A stretch of DNA of 63,475 nt, taken from the NCBI RefSeq assembly GCF_002104995.1, contig NW_024468291.1, positions 1 through 63,475 of the forward strand, in the 5' to 3' direction. Below the pieces are notes generated by a model, which saw only the letters and a list, made by a program, of their open reading frames with translations, was not told the origin of the DNA and searched no databases. Below are positions 20,147-30,083 of the stretch, one piece after another. Origin of the DNA: Linderina pennispora. Its lineage: Eukaryota; Kickxellomycota; Kickxellomycetes; Kickxellales; Kickxellaceae. The first letter of the stretch is position 1. Every line of letters begins with the position of its first letter. The translations under genes and the position numbers were made by a program.

Positions 20147-22069
20147 ATGTATCGCTCAGCAGCTACTCTCAACCGGGTCAGGGCGCTGGCACCGCTAGCA
20201 GCCAGAGCGACAATGGGCACATCGCGCATCCTCACTAGCCGGGTGGCGCGGCCCATGGCGATGCGGCACCTGTCGACCACGCGTCCGTCGCTGAACACCT
20301 CGGACATGGCCGAAGTGGAGGAGCCGCGCGAGGTGATGGAATACGACGTGGTGATTGTGGGCGGTGGGCCGGCGGGGCTTTCGGCGGCAATCCGGCTGAA
20401 GCAGCAGGCGGCGGCGGAGGACAAGGAGGTGAATGTGGTTTTGATTGAGAAGGGCGGGGAGCTTGGCGCGCATACGATGTCGGGAGCGTGCATCGAGACG
20501 GGGCCGCTGGAAGAGCTGTTCCCGGACTGGAAGGAGCGGGGAGCGCCGCTGAACCAGCCAGCGCTAGAGGACCACATGCGGTTCCTGACGGAGAAGCATG
20601 TGTTCCCGCTGCCGCACCCGCCAACTATGAGCAATGCAGGCAACTATATTGTCAGCCTGAGCAACGTCGTCAAGTGGCTGGGCGAGCAGGCGGAGGAGCT
20701 CGGGGTGGATGTGTTCCCAGCGACAGCAGCGAAAGAGGCAAGTTTCATTTTTTTTTCCCACAGATCGATTCATCAACAGTCTCACGGGGGAGGAGCCAAA
20801 AGCTGACAATCTTTTATGCACTAGGTTATCTATGGCGAGGATGGCAGCGTGCAGGGCATTGTCACCAACGACGCTGGCGTGGACAAGCAGTTCAAGCCCA
20901 AGGACACGTTTACGCCAGGCATTGAGCTGCGCGGTAAGGTCACGCTGTTTGCCGAGGGCTGCCACGGGTCGCTGACCAAGGGGCTGATCCGCAAGCTGAA
21001 GCTGCGCGACGAGGGCAAGTTCCAGACGTACGGCATTGGCATCAAGGAGGTGTGGGAGGTGGACCCGGCCAAGCACAACGCGGGTGAGGTCACGCACACG
21101 ATGGGGTACCCGCTGGACTACCGCACGTACGGTGGCGGACTGGTGTACCACATGGAGGACAACAAGGTGGCGGTGGGCCTGGTGGTGGGGCTGGACTACC
21201 AGAACCCGTACCTGTCGCCGTACAAGGAGTTCCAGCGGCTCAAGGCGCACCCGTTCGTGACGAATCTGCTGAAGGGCGGGCGTGTGATCTCGTACGGAGC
21301 GCGGGCGCTGGTGGAGGGCGGACTGCAGTCGCTGCCGAAGCTGTATTTCCCGGGCGGTGCGCTGATCGGCGACACGGCCGGGTTCCTGAATATGCCCAAG
21401 ATCAAGGGCACGCATAACGCGATGAAGAGCGGGATCCTGGCGGCCGACGAGGCATACAAGGCCATCGTGACGGAGGGCCGGGGCGAGGACGGGGCGGCGG
21501 TTGAGCTGCAGAGCTACGAGGAGGCGTTCAAGAACAGCAGCATCTACAAGGAGCTGTACGAGGCGCGCAATGTGCGGCCGTCGTTTGACACGGCGCTGGG
21601 GATCTGGGGCGGCATGATGTGGTCGGGCCTGGACACGATGTTCCTGAAGGGCCGGGTGCCGTTCACATTCCAGCACAAGCACCCGGACCACGCGATGCTG
21701 AAGCCGGCTGCGCACTTCAAGCCGATCGACTACCCGAAGCCCGACAACGAGATCACGTTCGATATCCTGACCAGCGTGTCGCGCACCGGCACCAACCACG
21801 CCGAGAACCAGCCGGTTCATCTGCGGCTCAAGGACCCGCAGGTGGAGATTGCGCATAATCTGCCCGTGTTTGACGGCCCCGAGCAGCGGTTCTGCCCGGC
21901 CGGTGTCTACGAGTATGTGGATGATGAGACGAATCCAGGCAAGAAGCGGTTCCAGATCAACTCGCAGAACTGCATCCACTGCAAGACCTGCGATATCAAG
22001 GACCCGTCGCAGAACATCAACTGGACTGTGCCCGAGGGCGGCGATGGCCCGCAGTACGTTGACACATAA
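20147..22069 (+). CDS. ETFDH: Electron transfer flavoprotein-ubiquinone oxidoreductase, mitochondrial
   Basis: Exons 20147-20737 and 20825-22069 encode 611 residues. An Arg/Ser/Ala-rich N-terminus (about residues 1-45) is a mitochondrial presequence. The FAD dinucleotide fold VVIVGGGPAGLSAA (about 66-79) and GGELGAHTMSGACIE follow. The ubiquinone-binding domain comes next, then the C-terminal 4Fe-4S domain NCIHCKTCDIKDPSQNINW with its cysteines. The protein passes electrons from ETF (fatty-acid and amino-acid oxidation) to ubiquinone at the inner membrane. The 87-nt intron starts with gcaagt and ends cactag. The join AAKE|VIYGEDGSV matches orthologues exactly, so it is a GC-AG intron. Confidence 0.95.
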
Positions 22070-22182
22070 AGAGGTACCATATGAGCTATATATAGTCCAG
22101 CACGGTGTTTTAAATACATATGAAGCACTGGATGATGGGAGGCGAGCGGAAGTGAAACAGGCCTGATAGGCAAGCGCCCCTA

Positions 22183-23174
22183 TCTTTACATATATCTTCT
22201 TTATCTTTTCCTACCTATATTTAAGATTTTATAGTCCAAAAAGTGACCGACCGTCCGCTAGAACCTTTTAAATTGGTTAAAAAAACAAAACTCGTAAACC
22301 TCAAAGCGAGTTAGGGTGGCTTGCTCCGTAAACTCCTTTTGATCTTGTGCGGTATTTGACCTCATCGGTGAAACCAGGGTGACAAGTTGTTATTGTAGTG
22401 GTCACAGGTCTCCACTATATATCTCCATTGGTTCAGCGCAAGAGCTGCTCTCATTGTCGGTCGGCCTGATAACTTCCATGGCGTCATCATGGTGGTCATC
22501 ACCAGCTGCGCAACACTCTTAGGATATCTATTTATGAGCACCTATTGAATAAGGCCATATAGCTCTTCTAGTGGTCATGCAATATTTGTACACCTGCACA
22601 GAAGCTCCGCCAGGAAGTTGCCTCTAGGCACCCTGATCTCAGTGTGCTCACTCCACCGATGCTTGCAATCTACAACAAGCTGGCACCAGTCCTTAATGCC
22701 TATGATGCCAAGGTAAATCCACTTAAGCATCTGTGCGGTGTGTCCTAGCACCGTTTTATGCCAGCACGATGACAGCGCGAAGGTTACCAGAGCAGCAACC
22801 CACTAAGTCAAACAAGCAGCAGCAGTTCTAAACTTCAGACTCGTTTTCCAGTCACTCTGTGATTCAGGCAGTATTCCTGAACGGTTCCGTCGTTCTACGG
22901 CCATTGCTGCCAATGCTTTTGGCACCACCCCTGCAACAAAGAGGCCATGCAAGAGGCGTACAGCAGCAGGAGGCGATTCTGTTGCCAGCAGCAGCGAGCC
23001 AGCGCTGAAGCGCCTACGCTGAGCAGGCCACCAAGGTGGGAGATGTCCATGACCGACATTGCACCAACAACCATCCGACACGTTCAAATGATCGGTTCGC
23101 CGTGATGCTCTTATCGACGTGTCAACCCATGCTGACTAGCAGCCGAGCTCGCATCGCGAGCAGAGTATTTCTAG
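22183..23174 (+). mobile_element. Internally deleted non-autonomous copy of the Helitron/Fanzor element (copy B)
   Basis: This 992-bp element starts A|TCTTTAC and ends CTAG|T, matching copy A at both ends with roughly 90% identity by eye. Retained segments correspond to copy A at about 584-975, 1797-1981 (with a 39-nt loss between two TATGATGCCAAG repeats), 3023-3115 and 3585-3942. Deletions fall at short direct repeats: TATTT, TATGATGCCAAG, GCATCTG and GCAGCA. The nuclease frame is destroyed, but both termini and the whole region downstream of the stop codon are kept. It sits between the ETFDH 3' end and the Mso1-like gene. Predicted empty site: CGCCCCTA|TAGCCAATTG. Confidence 0.78.
23147..23161 (+). 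other. Helitron 3' terminal hairpin, copy B
   Basis: The 6-bp stem, 3-nt loop GCTCGC-ATC-GCGAGC is identical to that of copy A. CTAG follows at 23171-23174. Confidence 0.8.
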
Positions 23175-23337
23175 TAGCCAATTGAGATCAGGGGTCTGTC
23201 AGCAAACGGAAAGCATTGACAAACAAACACCAGCCCTAGTTCGTGCTCGCACATAAAATAGCACAGGATTTGGCATGCATCCCCCGGGAGAATGCTGCGC
23301 ATTCGGCTTTCTCTTCCCACTTCGTATCTATAACACA

Positions 23338-24129
23338 ATGACCGAAACTCCACTCCCCACGACAATCAACACAGGCGACCGGCGGTCCTGGGGCCTGGGC
23401 ATCACTCTGGCCAGCACTCCGACCGCCCCCGCCAAGCCGCAGACCCACGAGGCCACGGTGCGCCTCAGCTCAACCTCAGAGCTTGCCAGCCAGCCGTCGC
23501 TTATCCAGCGGCTGACCACGGGACTCTACACGCTGCTGTCATCCGGTAGCCCCACCGAACTACGGCCCAAGACGCAGATCGAGGACATGCTCGAAACCTA
23601 CTACCAGTCGCAGGGCCGCGCCGTGCCCCACTGGGTCAACAGCCCGCCCGCTGACCCACCGCTGGACACTGCCAGGGAAAGCCGGGCATATCGTGCCAGC
23701 CACCGCATGTCGCGCTTTCTCGGCCTGCCAAACAGGACGCCGGTGGAGACGCCGACCCTGCGCGCTGTGGAGTCGCCCGAGTCGCCCAAACCCGATAGCG
23801 CATTCGACTCGCCAGCCACAGCTAGCGAGCCGCCGCGCATTCCGCGCACCGACAGCGGGCTGCTATCGTTCACTGGCGAGCCGCTGCAAATACCGGCTAC
23901 CCAGACCACCGAGATTCTGCCAAGGGCTTCGCCAACACTGGCGCGGCAGCTGAGCCAGCGCCTGCGGTCGCCGCTGGCGCGCGTGCGTCACACACCGTCG
24001 GCGGAGCCCCGGCGGCTGCCCGACTCCTTGATGGGCACGCCGCCCATCAGCGACAGCACCAGCATTTCCAGCACTGCGTCCTCGCGACGCACGGTCCGGA
24101 GTCTGTTCCGCCGGCTGAAACACCGCTGA
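23338..24129 (+). CDS. Disordered protein with a possible Mso1-type Sec1-binding motif
   Basis: 263 residues from ATG 23338; an in-frame ATG at 23275 would add 21. It is rich in Ser, Pro, Thr and Arg and largely disordered. One ordered-looking helix, TQIEDMLETYYQSQGRAVPHW (about residues 81-101), resembles the YY-x-x-x-G-R-x-x-P-x-W motif of fungal Mso1-like proteins, which bind Sec1 at exocytic sites. A basic C-terminus RSLFRRLKHR could bind membranes or act as a localisation signal. The assignment rests on one short motif, so it is tentative. Convergent with VMA8 (56 nt between stops). Confidence 0.4.
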   Translation: MTETPLPTTINTGDRRSWGLGITLASTPTAPAKPQTHEATVRLSSTSELASQPSLIQRLTTGLYTLLSSGSPTELRPKTQIEDMLETYYQSQGRAVPHWVNSPPADPPLDTARESRAYRASHRMSRFLGLPNRTPVETPTLRAVESPESPKPDSAFDSPATASEPPRIPRTDSGLLSFTGEPLQIPATQTTEILPRASPTLARQLSQRLRSPLARVRHTPSAEPRRLPDSLMGTPPISDSTSISSTASSRRTVRSLFRRLKHR

Positions 24130-24185
24130 GGGATTTATTTGAGCACGATGAGGGAGAAAAATACACAAGAGCGGTCCCCGTGGTT

Positions 24186-24935
24186 CTAAAAGATAATGTC
24201 GTCGTCCACCTGCTCCGCCAGCAGATTGCGGCCAGCGCCGTGCAGCTCGCCGTCCTGGATCGCCTGCAGCTCGGCCCTATCGCGCGCAGCATCGGCCGCC
24301 CGGGCCTTCTTCTTCGACTGGATCATCTTGAGCCGGTAGAACTCCTCGCGGTCCTGCTCGTCGAGCTCCGAGTTGATGTACGCAATCGTGTTCTCGATCC
24401 GCGGAATAATCACATACTCGATGGCATTGACGCGGCGGTTGGTCAGCTTAATGACCTCGTCCAGAATCACAAACGCCGTCTGCAGCGACGCCAGCTCCAC
24501 CAGCGTCTCAACCGCCTTCACATACACCACGCGTGCCCTCTGGATCTGCTGCCCGCCGCGCCCCAGCCCTGTCAGCTCGAAGCCGCTGCCCTGCGCGTCG
24601 CCCGCGCGCTCAAACGCCGGCAGAAGCACACCCGAGACGTTCTCCTGCTTGGCCGCTACCGTGAACGACGCGCGCTTGGCGCTCTCGCGCACCTGGTACG
24701 AGATGTCACCGGCTATGTAGGCCACTTCGGCCAGCGAGAACGACGCCGTCTGCAGCACCTTGCCCATCTTGAGCTTGGCCTCCTCGATTTTGCGCACAAT
24801 TGCACGGAACCGCGTCGTCAGGGCCTCCGACTTGCGCTTCAGAAGCGAGTGCCCGGTCTGCGCGCCCTTTAGCCGCATCTTGGTCACCGTCAGGTTCATG
24901 CGAGTAGGAAACACATTGTCGCGGACTGCTGCCAT
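24186..24935 (-). CDS. VMA8: V-type proton ATPase subunit D
   Basis: A single exon of 249 residues starts at ATG 24935. It matches V-ATPase subunit D throughout: N-terminal [31 protein letters not shown] (about residues 9-39), then the [23 protein letters not shown] coiled-coil segment (about 163-186) and [13 protein letters not shown] (about 195-207). Subunit D forms the central rotor shaft of V1, coupling ATP hydrolysis to proton pumping into vacuoles and endosomes. Length is typical and there is no frame problem. Confidence 0.95.
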   Translation of the reverse strand: MAAVRDNVFPTRMNLTVTKMRLKGAQTGHSLLKRKSEALTTRFRAIVRKIEEAKLKMGKVLQTASFSLAEVAYIAGDISYQVRESAKRASFTVAAKQENVSGVLLPAFERAGDAQGSGFELTGLGRGGQQIQRARVVYVKAVETLVELASLQTAFVILDEVIKLTNRRVNAIEYVIIPRIENTIAYINSELDEQDREEFYRLKMIQSKKKARAADAARDRAELQAIQDGELHGAGRNLLAEQVDDDIIF

Positions 24936-25034
24936 GATTAGAACTGAAGAATTTATAGAGCTAAATATGAGCGAAGGAGAAATAGTGGAGCTTAGGAGCA
25001 TGTGCGATCGTAGCGCCTTGTTTTTTTGTTTTGT

Positions 25035-25961
25035 TCAGGCCAGGCTGGCCCACCGCGACGGGCAATCCGAAGTCTCGGGCTCGGAGCTGATAATTTCAGC
25101 CAGCGACAGATACCCGTCCTCTATGTCCTCGTCGACACAGACCTCCGAAGGCATGCCGGGCTCGGCGCAGACGCGGATCCTTCTGCACAGAAACACAACG
25201 CCATCATCCGACTGCGCACCCACCACCTCGACCTCGACACGACGGTCGCTGGGCAGCTCATCGCCGCTTGCCGGCTGCAGCATCAAAAAGAACGACGCAA
25301 ACACGATCTCGTCGGTTCTGCCCAAATCATCAATGAACTTGGACGCAGTGACCATGGATTCGGGCGCAACCAGCCGTAAGAACGGCGTGCCAATCAGCTC
25401 ATCCCCGTCAACCAGCAACAGCCTGTCTACTGAATTAGTGACAAACACGATACTGGGCCCAATCGGCGTCGCCACCAGCCCAGGCGCCATTGCCTGGTCG
25501 CTGGGGCATTCCAAAACAAAGCACGCCTTGGGCTGCGTCGCCTGCGTCACATATATTCCTTGCTGGCTGACAGCCTCAGCCGCGGCCATTGCGCGCTGCG
25601 TCTCGTGCAGTGCATCGACTTGGCGCACGGCCAGGTGCGGCAGCGGCTCGGCCGGCTGCTCCGGGAACATCACTGCCACTGCCAGAATGCATGTGTCGCA
25701 GTTGAAAGCCACCAGGCGGGTGGCCACTGAGGCTCCGTCTTGCGCCTTGGCGTTCAGCCGCATTACCAGCACTGATGCGGCGTCGTTACTGTACACCGCC
25801 GGATAGTCCAGCTTGTAGGCGTCGTCGGCAATAAACCCATATGCGCTCTGTCCCAGCATCGCTGCCGGCTGGAACCCCATGGCTGCACGCACCCCCGAGG
25901 ATAAATACAGGAGCCGTGTTTCCGCCGACTTGTCGTGGATCCCGATAAATGATATGCCCAT
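25035..25961 (-). CDS. PAS-domain protein of unknown role
   Basis: 308 residues from ATG 25961; an in-frame ATG at 26057 would add 32. The first domain is PAS-like: SFIGIHDKSAETRLLYLSSGVRAAMGFQPAAMLGQSAYGFIADDA (about 3-47), the pattern of PAS domains in fungal light and redox regulators. A second weaker PAS-like region contains SIVFVTNSVDRLLLVDGDELIGTPFLRLVAPES (about 197-229). No DNA-binding, kinase or zinc-finger domain is seen. It could be a cofactor-binding or dimerisation adaptor. No conserved flavin-binding cysteine motif (GRNCRFLQ type) is present, so a LOV photoreceptor is not supported. Confidence 0.6.
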   Translation of the reverse strand: MGISFIGIHDKSAETRLLYLSSGVRAAMGFQPAAMLGQSAYGFIADDAYKLDYPAVYSNDAASVLVMRLNAKAQDGASVATRLVAFNCDTCILAVAVMFPEQPAEPLPHLAVRQVDALHETQRAMAAAEAVSQQGIYVTQATQPKACFVLECPSDQAMAPGLVATPIGPSIVFVTNSVDRLLLVDGDELIGTPFLRLVAPESMVTASKFIDDLGRTDEIVFASFFLMLQPASGDELPSDRRVEVEVVGAQSDDGVVFLCRRIRVCAEPGMPSEVCVDEDIEDGYLSLAEIISSEPETSDCPSRWASLA

Positions 25962-26483
25962 ATGGAATACTATGTCCAAATAACGTGTCAAGATGCTTTT
26001 TTGCGAAAGACAGAGGAGAGGGAGGCGAGGAATAATAGCATTAGTTGCTTTTTTCATCACTCGTTTTTATGCCTTGTTGCCATCCCCCTCAATCAGTCGC
26101 CACCGGGTGGTTTTTGCTTGGACCAAAGGCGGAGGCTGCCCCGCTTGTCAATGGCCTGTGTTGTGGATGCAAACTCATGCACAATGCCACTTAGATAATA
26201 GAAAAAAACTACCACGGCCGGCAGGGGTTCCACAAGACCTGCTCTTGCCTTTGTGCATCCCGCCACCGCCGGAATATCCTCATAGGAGCCCCGGCACTCT
26301 ACCGTGTTGAGGGAATTCAGAGCTGCATGCAGCTGCTTATTTTATGTTTGCAACTTCGTCGGCCCGGTCATGCATGGTGTTACAAAAATAACGACTCAGG
26401 TCCAGAATGTTGTTGGCTCCAACAACACAAAAGCAAATAATGGCTGGATTGCTGTTGATGTCAGCAAAAGAATACCCTATCTT
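25962..26483. other. Intergenic region between the PAS gene and UBP6
   Basis: This contains the 5' region of the PAS gene and the 3' UTR of UBP6, both on the minus strand. No further gene recognised. Confidence 0.4.
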
Positions 26484-28025
26484 CTACTCCAGCCGCTTGG
26501 CACGGTACAGCGTCACATACGCCGTATGCCAGTCGCCGCCACCGCACAGCTTCAGAACGTCGTCATCCGTGACCATCGACACGACGTCGTCGTCGAACTT
26601 GTACCACCAGTGCGATGTCTCTGGCAGATTGGCGCCCGAGGGATCTGGTCCGCCCTGGTCCTTTTCCTTGCGCACCCACGCCATGTAGTGGCCCGAGTTG
26701 GCCGTGCGTCCAATATGCGTGATCACGCCCACCAGCTCATACATGCCGCTCGGGTTGCACCCCTGGTCGCCCTTGAACTGCGCGTCGAGCTCAAACGGCG
26801 GCAGCTCCGGCAGCGTATCCATCGCGCCTTCGCCCTGGTTATTGCGCTTGGCGAGCTTGCGCTCCTGCGCCTTCCTATCTTCGATTTCGCGCAGCCGCTG
26901 CTTGACCGGCCGCATGCGGTCCTGCAGCTCGGACGTGCAGAACTCGCTGACGTCGAGATCGAGCGGGAACTTGACCGCCTTGACGATCTTGGCGTCGACC
27001 GACTCGGACGCCTTCCAGAAGAACCGGTTGAATGCGACCGTCAGGTATTCGGGCAGACGCGCAATGCGCGACGTGGCCGTGTAGTGCGCATTGCGGCCCA
27101 GCGCCTCTGAGTGCTTCTCGATCGTCTGCTCCAGCCCTTGCTTGATGCCCTGGTGGACGTAGCTGACCGACTTGTCGATGTGGCAGTCCAGCTTGCGGAA
27201 CGATTCCTGCTTCACCGTGGCCGCCTCCTCGGGTGCCTCCTCCGTCCGCCACGTGGTCTCCATCATGCCGCCCATGAACTGGTCCACCACATTGCCATTG
27301 CTGTCCTTGAGCTCGCGCCCCAGCGTCGTCAGAATTTCATTATAGCACTCCTCCGCGTCCTGCTGCCTATACCCGCCGAACTGCGGATCGCGCTCGGCGA
27401 ACTTGGGGAACACCTGGCGCAGGAACTGCAGAAACACGATCGGCGCCACGCCCTCGCCCGACTCCGACAGCAGCTTGAACAGCTTACTCAGCGCTGCCGT
27501 CATATTGCCTTGCGCATTCGCCTGGCCAAGCCCGCCCGGGTACGCCGCCAGCGCCTGCTGCAGCTCCGGCACCGCCTTCATGCACTGCAGCGTTGCATTC
27601 ATGTAGCACGTATTGCCCATGTTTGTCAGCCCGGCCGGAATTGCCAGCGCCTGCGCCACCTCGTTCTCGCTCATGTCCTCCATGAACTTCACTGCCTGCT
27701 CCGGCGCCTTCGGCAGCTCACCCACGGTGCCCATCATACGCAGGATCTGTCCATCCTTGAGCCCCAGGTGCGACATGTCCGTGTCGTCCTTGAGCTGTCC
27801 GCCCTTGACCAGGATCTTCTGCCGCTCGGGCGACACCCCCGTCAGCGAAAACAGCTGCATCTTGAAGATCTCCCCGGGCTGTGTCGTGTCGACGTCGACG
27901 TCGTACTTTTTGCCTTGCCAGCTGACCTTGACTACAAGTACAAAACCTACATTAGTGTTCATTCTTTATTCGGGCTGTGGTCCCCGGGTCCCAACTGCAA
28001 TGCCGAACTACTTGCCTTTAACCAT
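26484..28025 (-). CDS. UBP6: Proteasome-associated ubiquitin hydrolase Ubp6/USP14
   Basis: Exon 1 is only 10 nt (28025-28016, ATG GTT AAA G). A GC-AG intron (donor gcaagt, acceptor cttgtag) is followed by exon 2 at 27931-26484. The product has 485 residues, starting MVKVKVSWQG. An N-terminal ubiquitin-like domain (about 3-75) docks on the proteasome base. The USP Cys box GLTNMGNTCYMNATLQCMK (about 105-123), the QQDAEECYNE motif and the His box SGHYMAWVRKEK with WWYKFDDD complete the catalytic core. The enzyme trims ubiquitin from proteasome-bound substrates. Without the tiny exon the UBL would start with an unrelated sequence, which supports the model. Confidence 0.93.
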
Positions 28026-28850
28026 TCTAGAATAAGCGAAAAATGAAATGTGGTGAAGTGTATGCGATAGAGAGACAAAGGAAGGCCCGTAGCGCCAATG
28101 CCGCCTGGACGACGTCAACGAAGCCTTGTGTGTGCGTTTGTGGGCAATGACGCGTCCCGGACCAATCTGGCTATTTTTGCCTGGTGATTACAATCTAATC
28201 GTGGTATTAGCGTCTGTGCGCAGCGTGCCATCGACTTCAAGCAATCAGGGCTGGGCTCACTGTGCGTGGGGCTTTTTTTATCCGTTTGGGCTCCTCCAGC
28301 CATCGCTCCGCGCTAATAGCCACTAGACTGCGCACCACCCAGTGGTTGGTCTGCCGCGGATGCTGTCTCCAATGGGAAGGGCCCGCCAATCCCGCTCACC
28401 CCCGGTTTGTAGAATTGGTGAGACACAGACGGATATATATATATGCTTGCTGGATAGCCGAAAACACATCGCTGCCTTGCCTACCCCCTATGTTTTGCTG
28501 AACCATTGGTGGCTCATGGCCATCTCGTCTGACATAAACGGTGGGGGAGAGCGTTGCTCAGCATGTCGGACACATTCAGACTCGACCGTATCGGGTGCAT
28601 GATGTGCACGGATTGGCGTGTGCATGCGAATCTGGCAGTCTCCCAAGACACGGATTCCGGCAGAGGGACAGGACAGAGCAAAAACGGGAGTGGGATTTCC
28701 GGCCTCATGACGGAGAAAGGATACTCCCAGCTACGTGACCAGGCAAGGAACTCGCTCCTACGGGTAATAAATACTCCCTCGCGCGTGGATGCGAGTGGAA
28801 GCTCCCTACCTCTCTTTCTCCTTCTCACCCCATCCAGCTTTTCTTTTCCA
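28026..28850. promoter_or_regulatory. Divergent promoter region between UBP6 and the 2-hydroxyacid oxidase gene
   Basis: About 825 nt without a recognised gene. A tatatatatat run lies at 28434-28445. The open frame 28554-28850 leads into the oxidase but has no family similarity, so I treat it as 5' UTR. Confidence 0.45.
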
Positions 28851-30040
28851 ATGGAGTACTCAAACGGACCTGTCTGCATCAAGGACCTTGAGCGCATCGC
28901 CAGCAAGGTCATGCCCTCGGGCGCCTGGGGCTACTACGACTCGGGCGCGAACGACGAGCAGACAAAGATCGACAACATGGCAGCCTTTGACAAGTACCGC
29001 CTGCACCCGCGTATGCTGCGCGACGTCTCCAACATCTCGACAGCAACGACGATCCTGGGCCAGCCGGTGCCGACGCCCCTGGGTGTGGCCCCCTGTGCCA
29101 TGCACAAGCTGGCCCACGCCGACGGCGAACTGGCGACCTCGCGCGCGGCATCGCAGCACGGCGGCGTCATGATCCTCTCGACATACTCGACGACCTCCCT
29201 GGAGAAGGTCATTGCGCAGGGCAACAGCAACATGCAGTACTGGATGCAGCTGTATGTGTACAAGGAGCGGTCGGTGTCGGAGCAGATTGTGCGGAGGGCG
29301 GAGCGTGCGGGCTTCAAGGCCCTGGTATTGACTGTGGATGCTCCGGCATTGGGGCCGCCGGCTGGTCGATGCACGCAACAAGTTCAATCCGCCAGCGCAT
29401 CTGCATCTGGAGAACTTTATTGATCCCGAGATTGTCAATAATCCGGACGGCTACGGCGCTGACCTCAGCAAGAGCGCCTCGGAGACCTTTGGCGCGACCT
29501 TTGGCGCCAATGGCGACCAGTCGCTGTCGTGGGAGAACGGCATTGCGTGGCTAAAGTCCATCACCAAGCTGCCCATTATCGTCAAGGGCATCTTGACCGC
29601 CGAGGACACCAGGCTGGCCATCAAGTATGGGTGCGCTGGCGTCATTGTGTCCAACCACGGCGGCCGCCAGCTCGACGGGACTCTGGCCAGCATCGACGCG
29701 TTGCCGCAGGTCGTCGAGGCTGCCGGCGACAAAATCGAGGTCTATATGGACGGCGGTATCCGCAAGGGCACCGATATCTTCAAGGCGCTGGCTCTGGGCG
29801 CCCGCCGCTGTGTTCGTCGCCCGGCCGGTGCTGTGGGGTCTGGCATATAACGGCGAGGCCGGCGCCAAGCACGCGCTCGACCTGCTGCAGAGCGAGCTCG
29901 AGCTGACCATGATGCTGTCCGGCACACGCACCATCGGCGAGATCGACGACTCGTATATCCTGGAGCCCGAGTCCCGGTGGGTGCAGAGCTCGGTGCGCCG
30001 CCAGCAGAAAAAGGTCAACCAGCTCCGGGCCAAGCTGTAA
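28851..30040 (+). CDS. FMN-dependent (S)-2-hydroxyacid oxidase, with two frame breaks
   Basis: This is a glycolate/lactate-oxidase-type enzyme. Start ATG 28851. Family landmarks: WGYYDSGANDEQT with the substrate-binding tyrosine, PTPLGVAPCAMHKLAH, YWMQLYVYKERS, the FMN-binding lysine segment LPIIVKGILTAEDTRLA, the catalytic histidine in VIVSNHGGRQLDG, and DGGIRKGTDIFKALALGA. It oxidises 2-hydroxyacids with FMN and oxygen, typically in peroxisomes. The frame is broken twice: one extra G in the GGGG run near 29351-29354 and one extra C near 29806-29812. Removing one base at each would restore the expected family sequence. These may be assembly errors or a recent pseudogene. The stop lies 43 nt from the convergent VPS41 stop. 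Confidence 0.82.
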
Positions 30041-30083
30041 AGCCGCATCCTCTTCTTGACATTTTGTTATTAAATCATTTTTA

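Noticed and set aside
20564-21979. 471-residue minus-strand ORF opposite ETFDH
   Set aside because: Antisense shadow caused by GC-biased third positions; no recognisable domain.
28554-28850. N-terminal extension of the 2-hydroxyacid oxidase
   Set aside because: The family protein starts at 28851; the extension has no similarity and looks like a 5' UTR frame.
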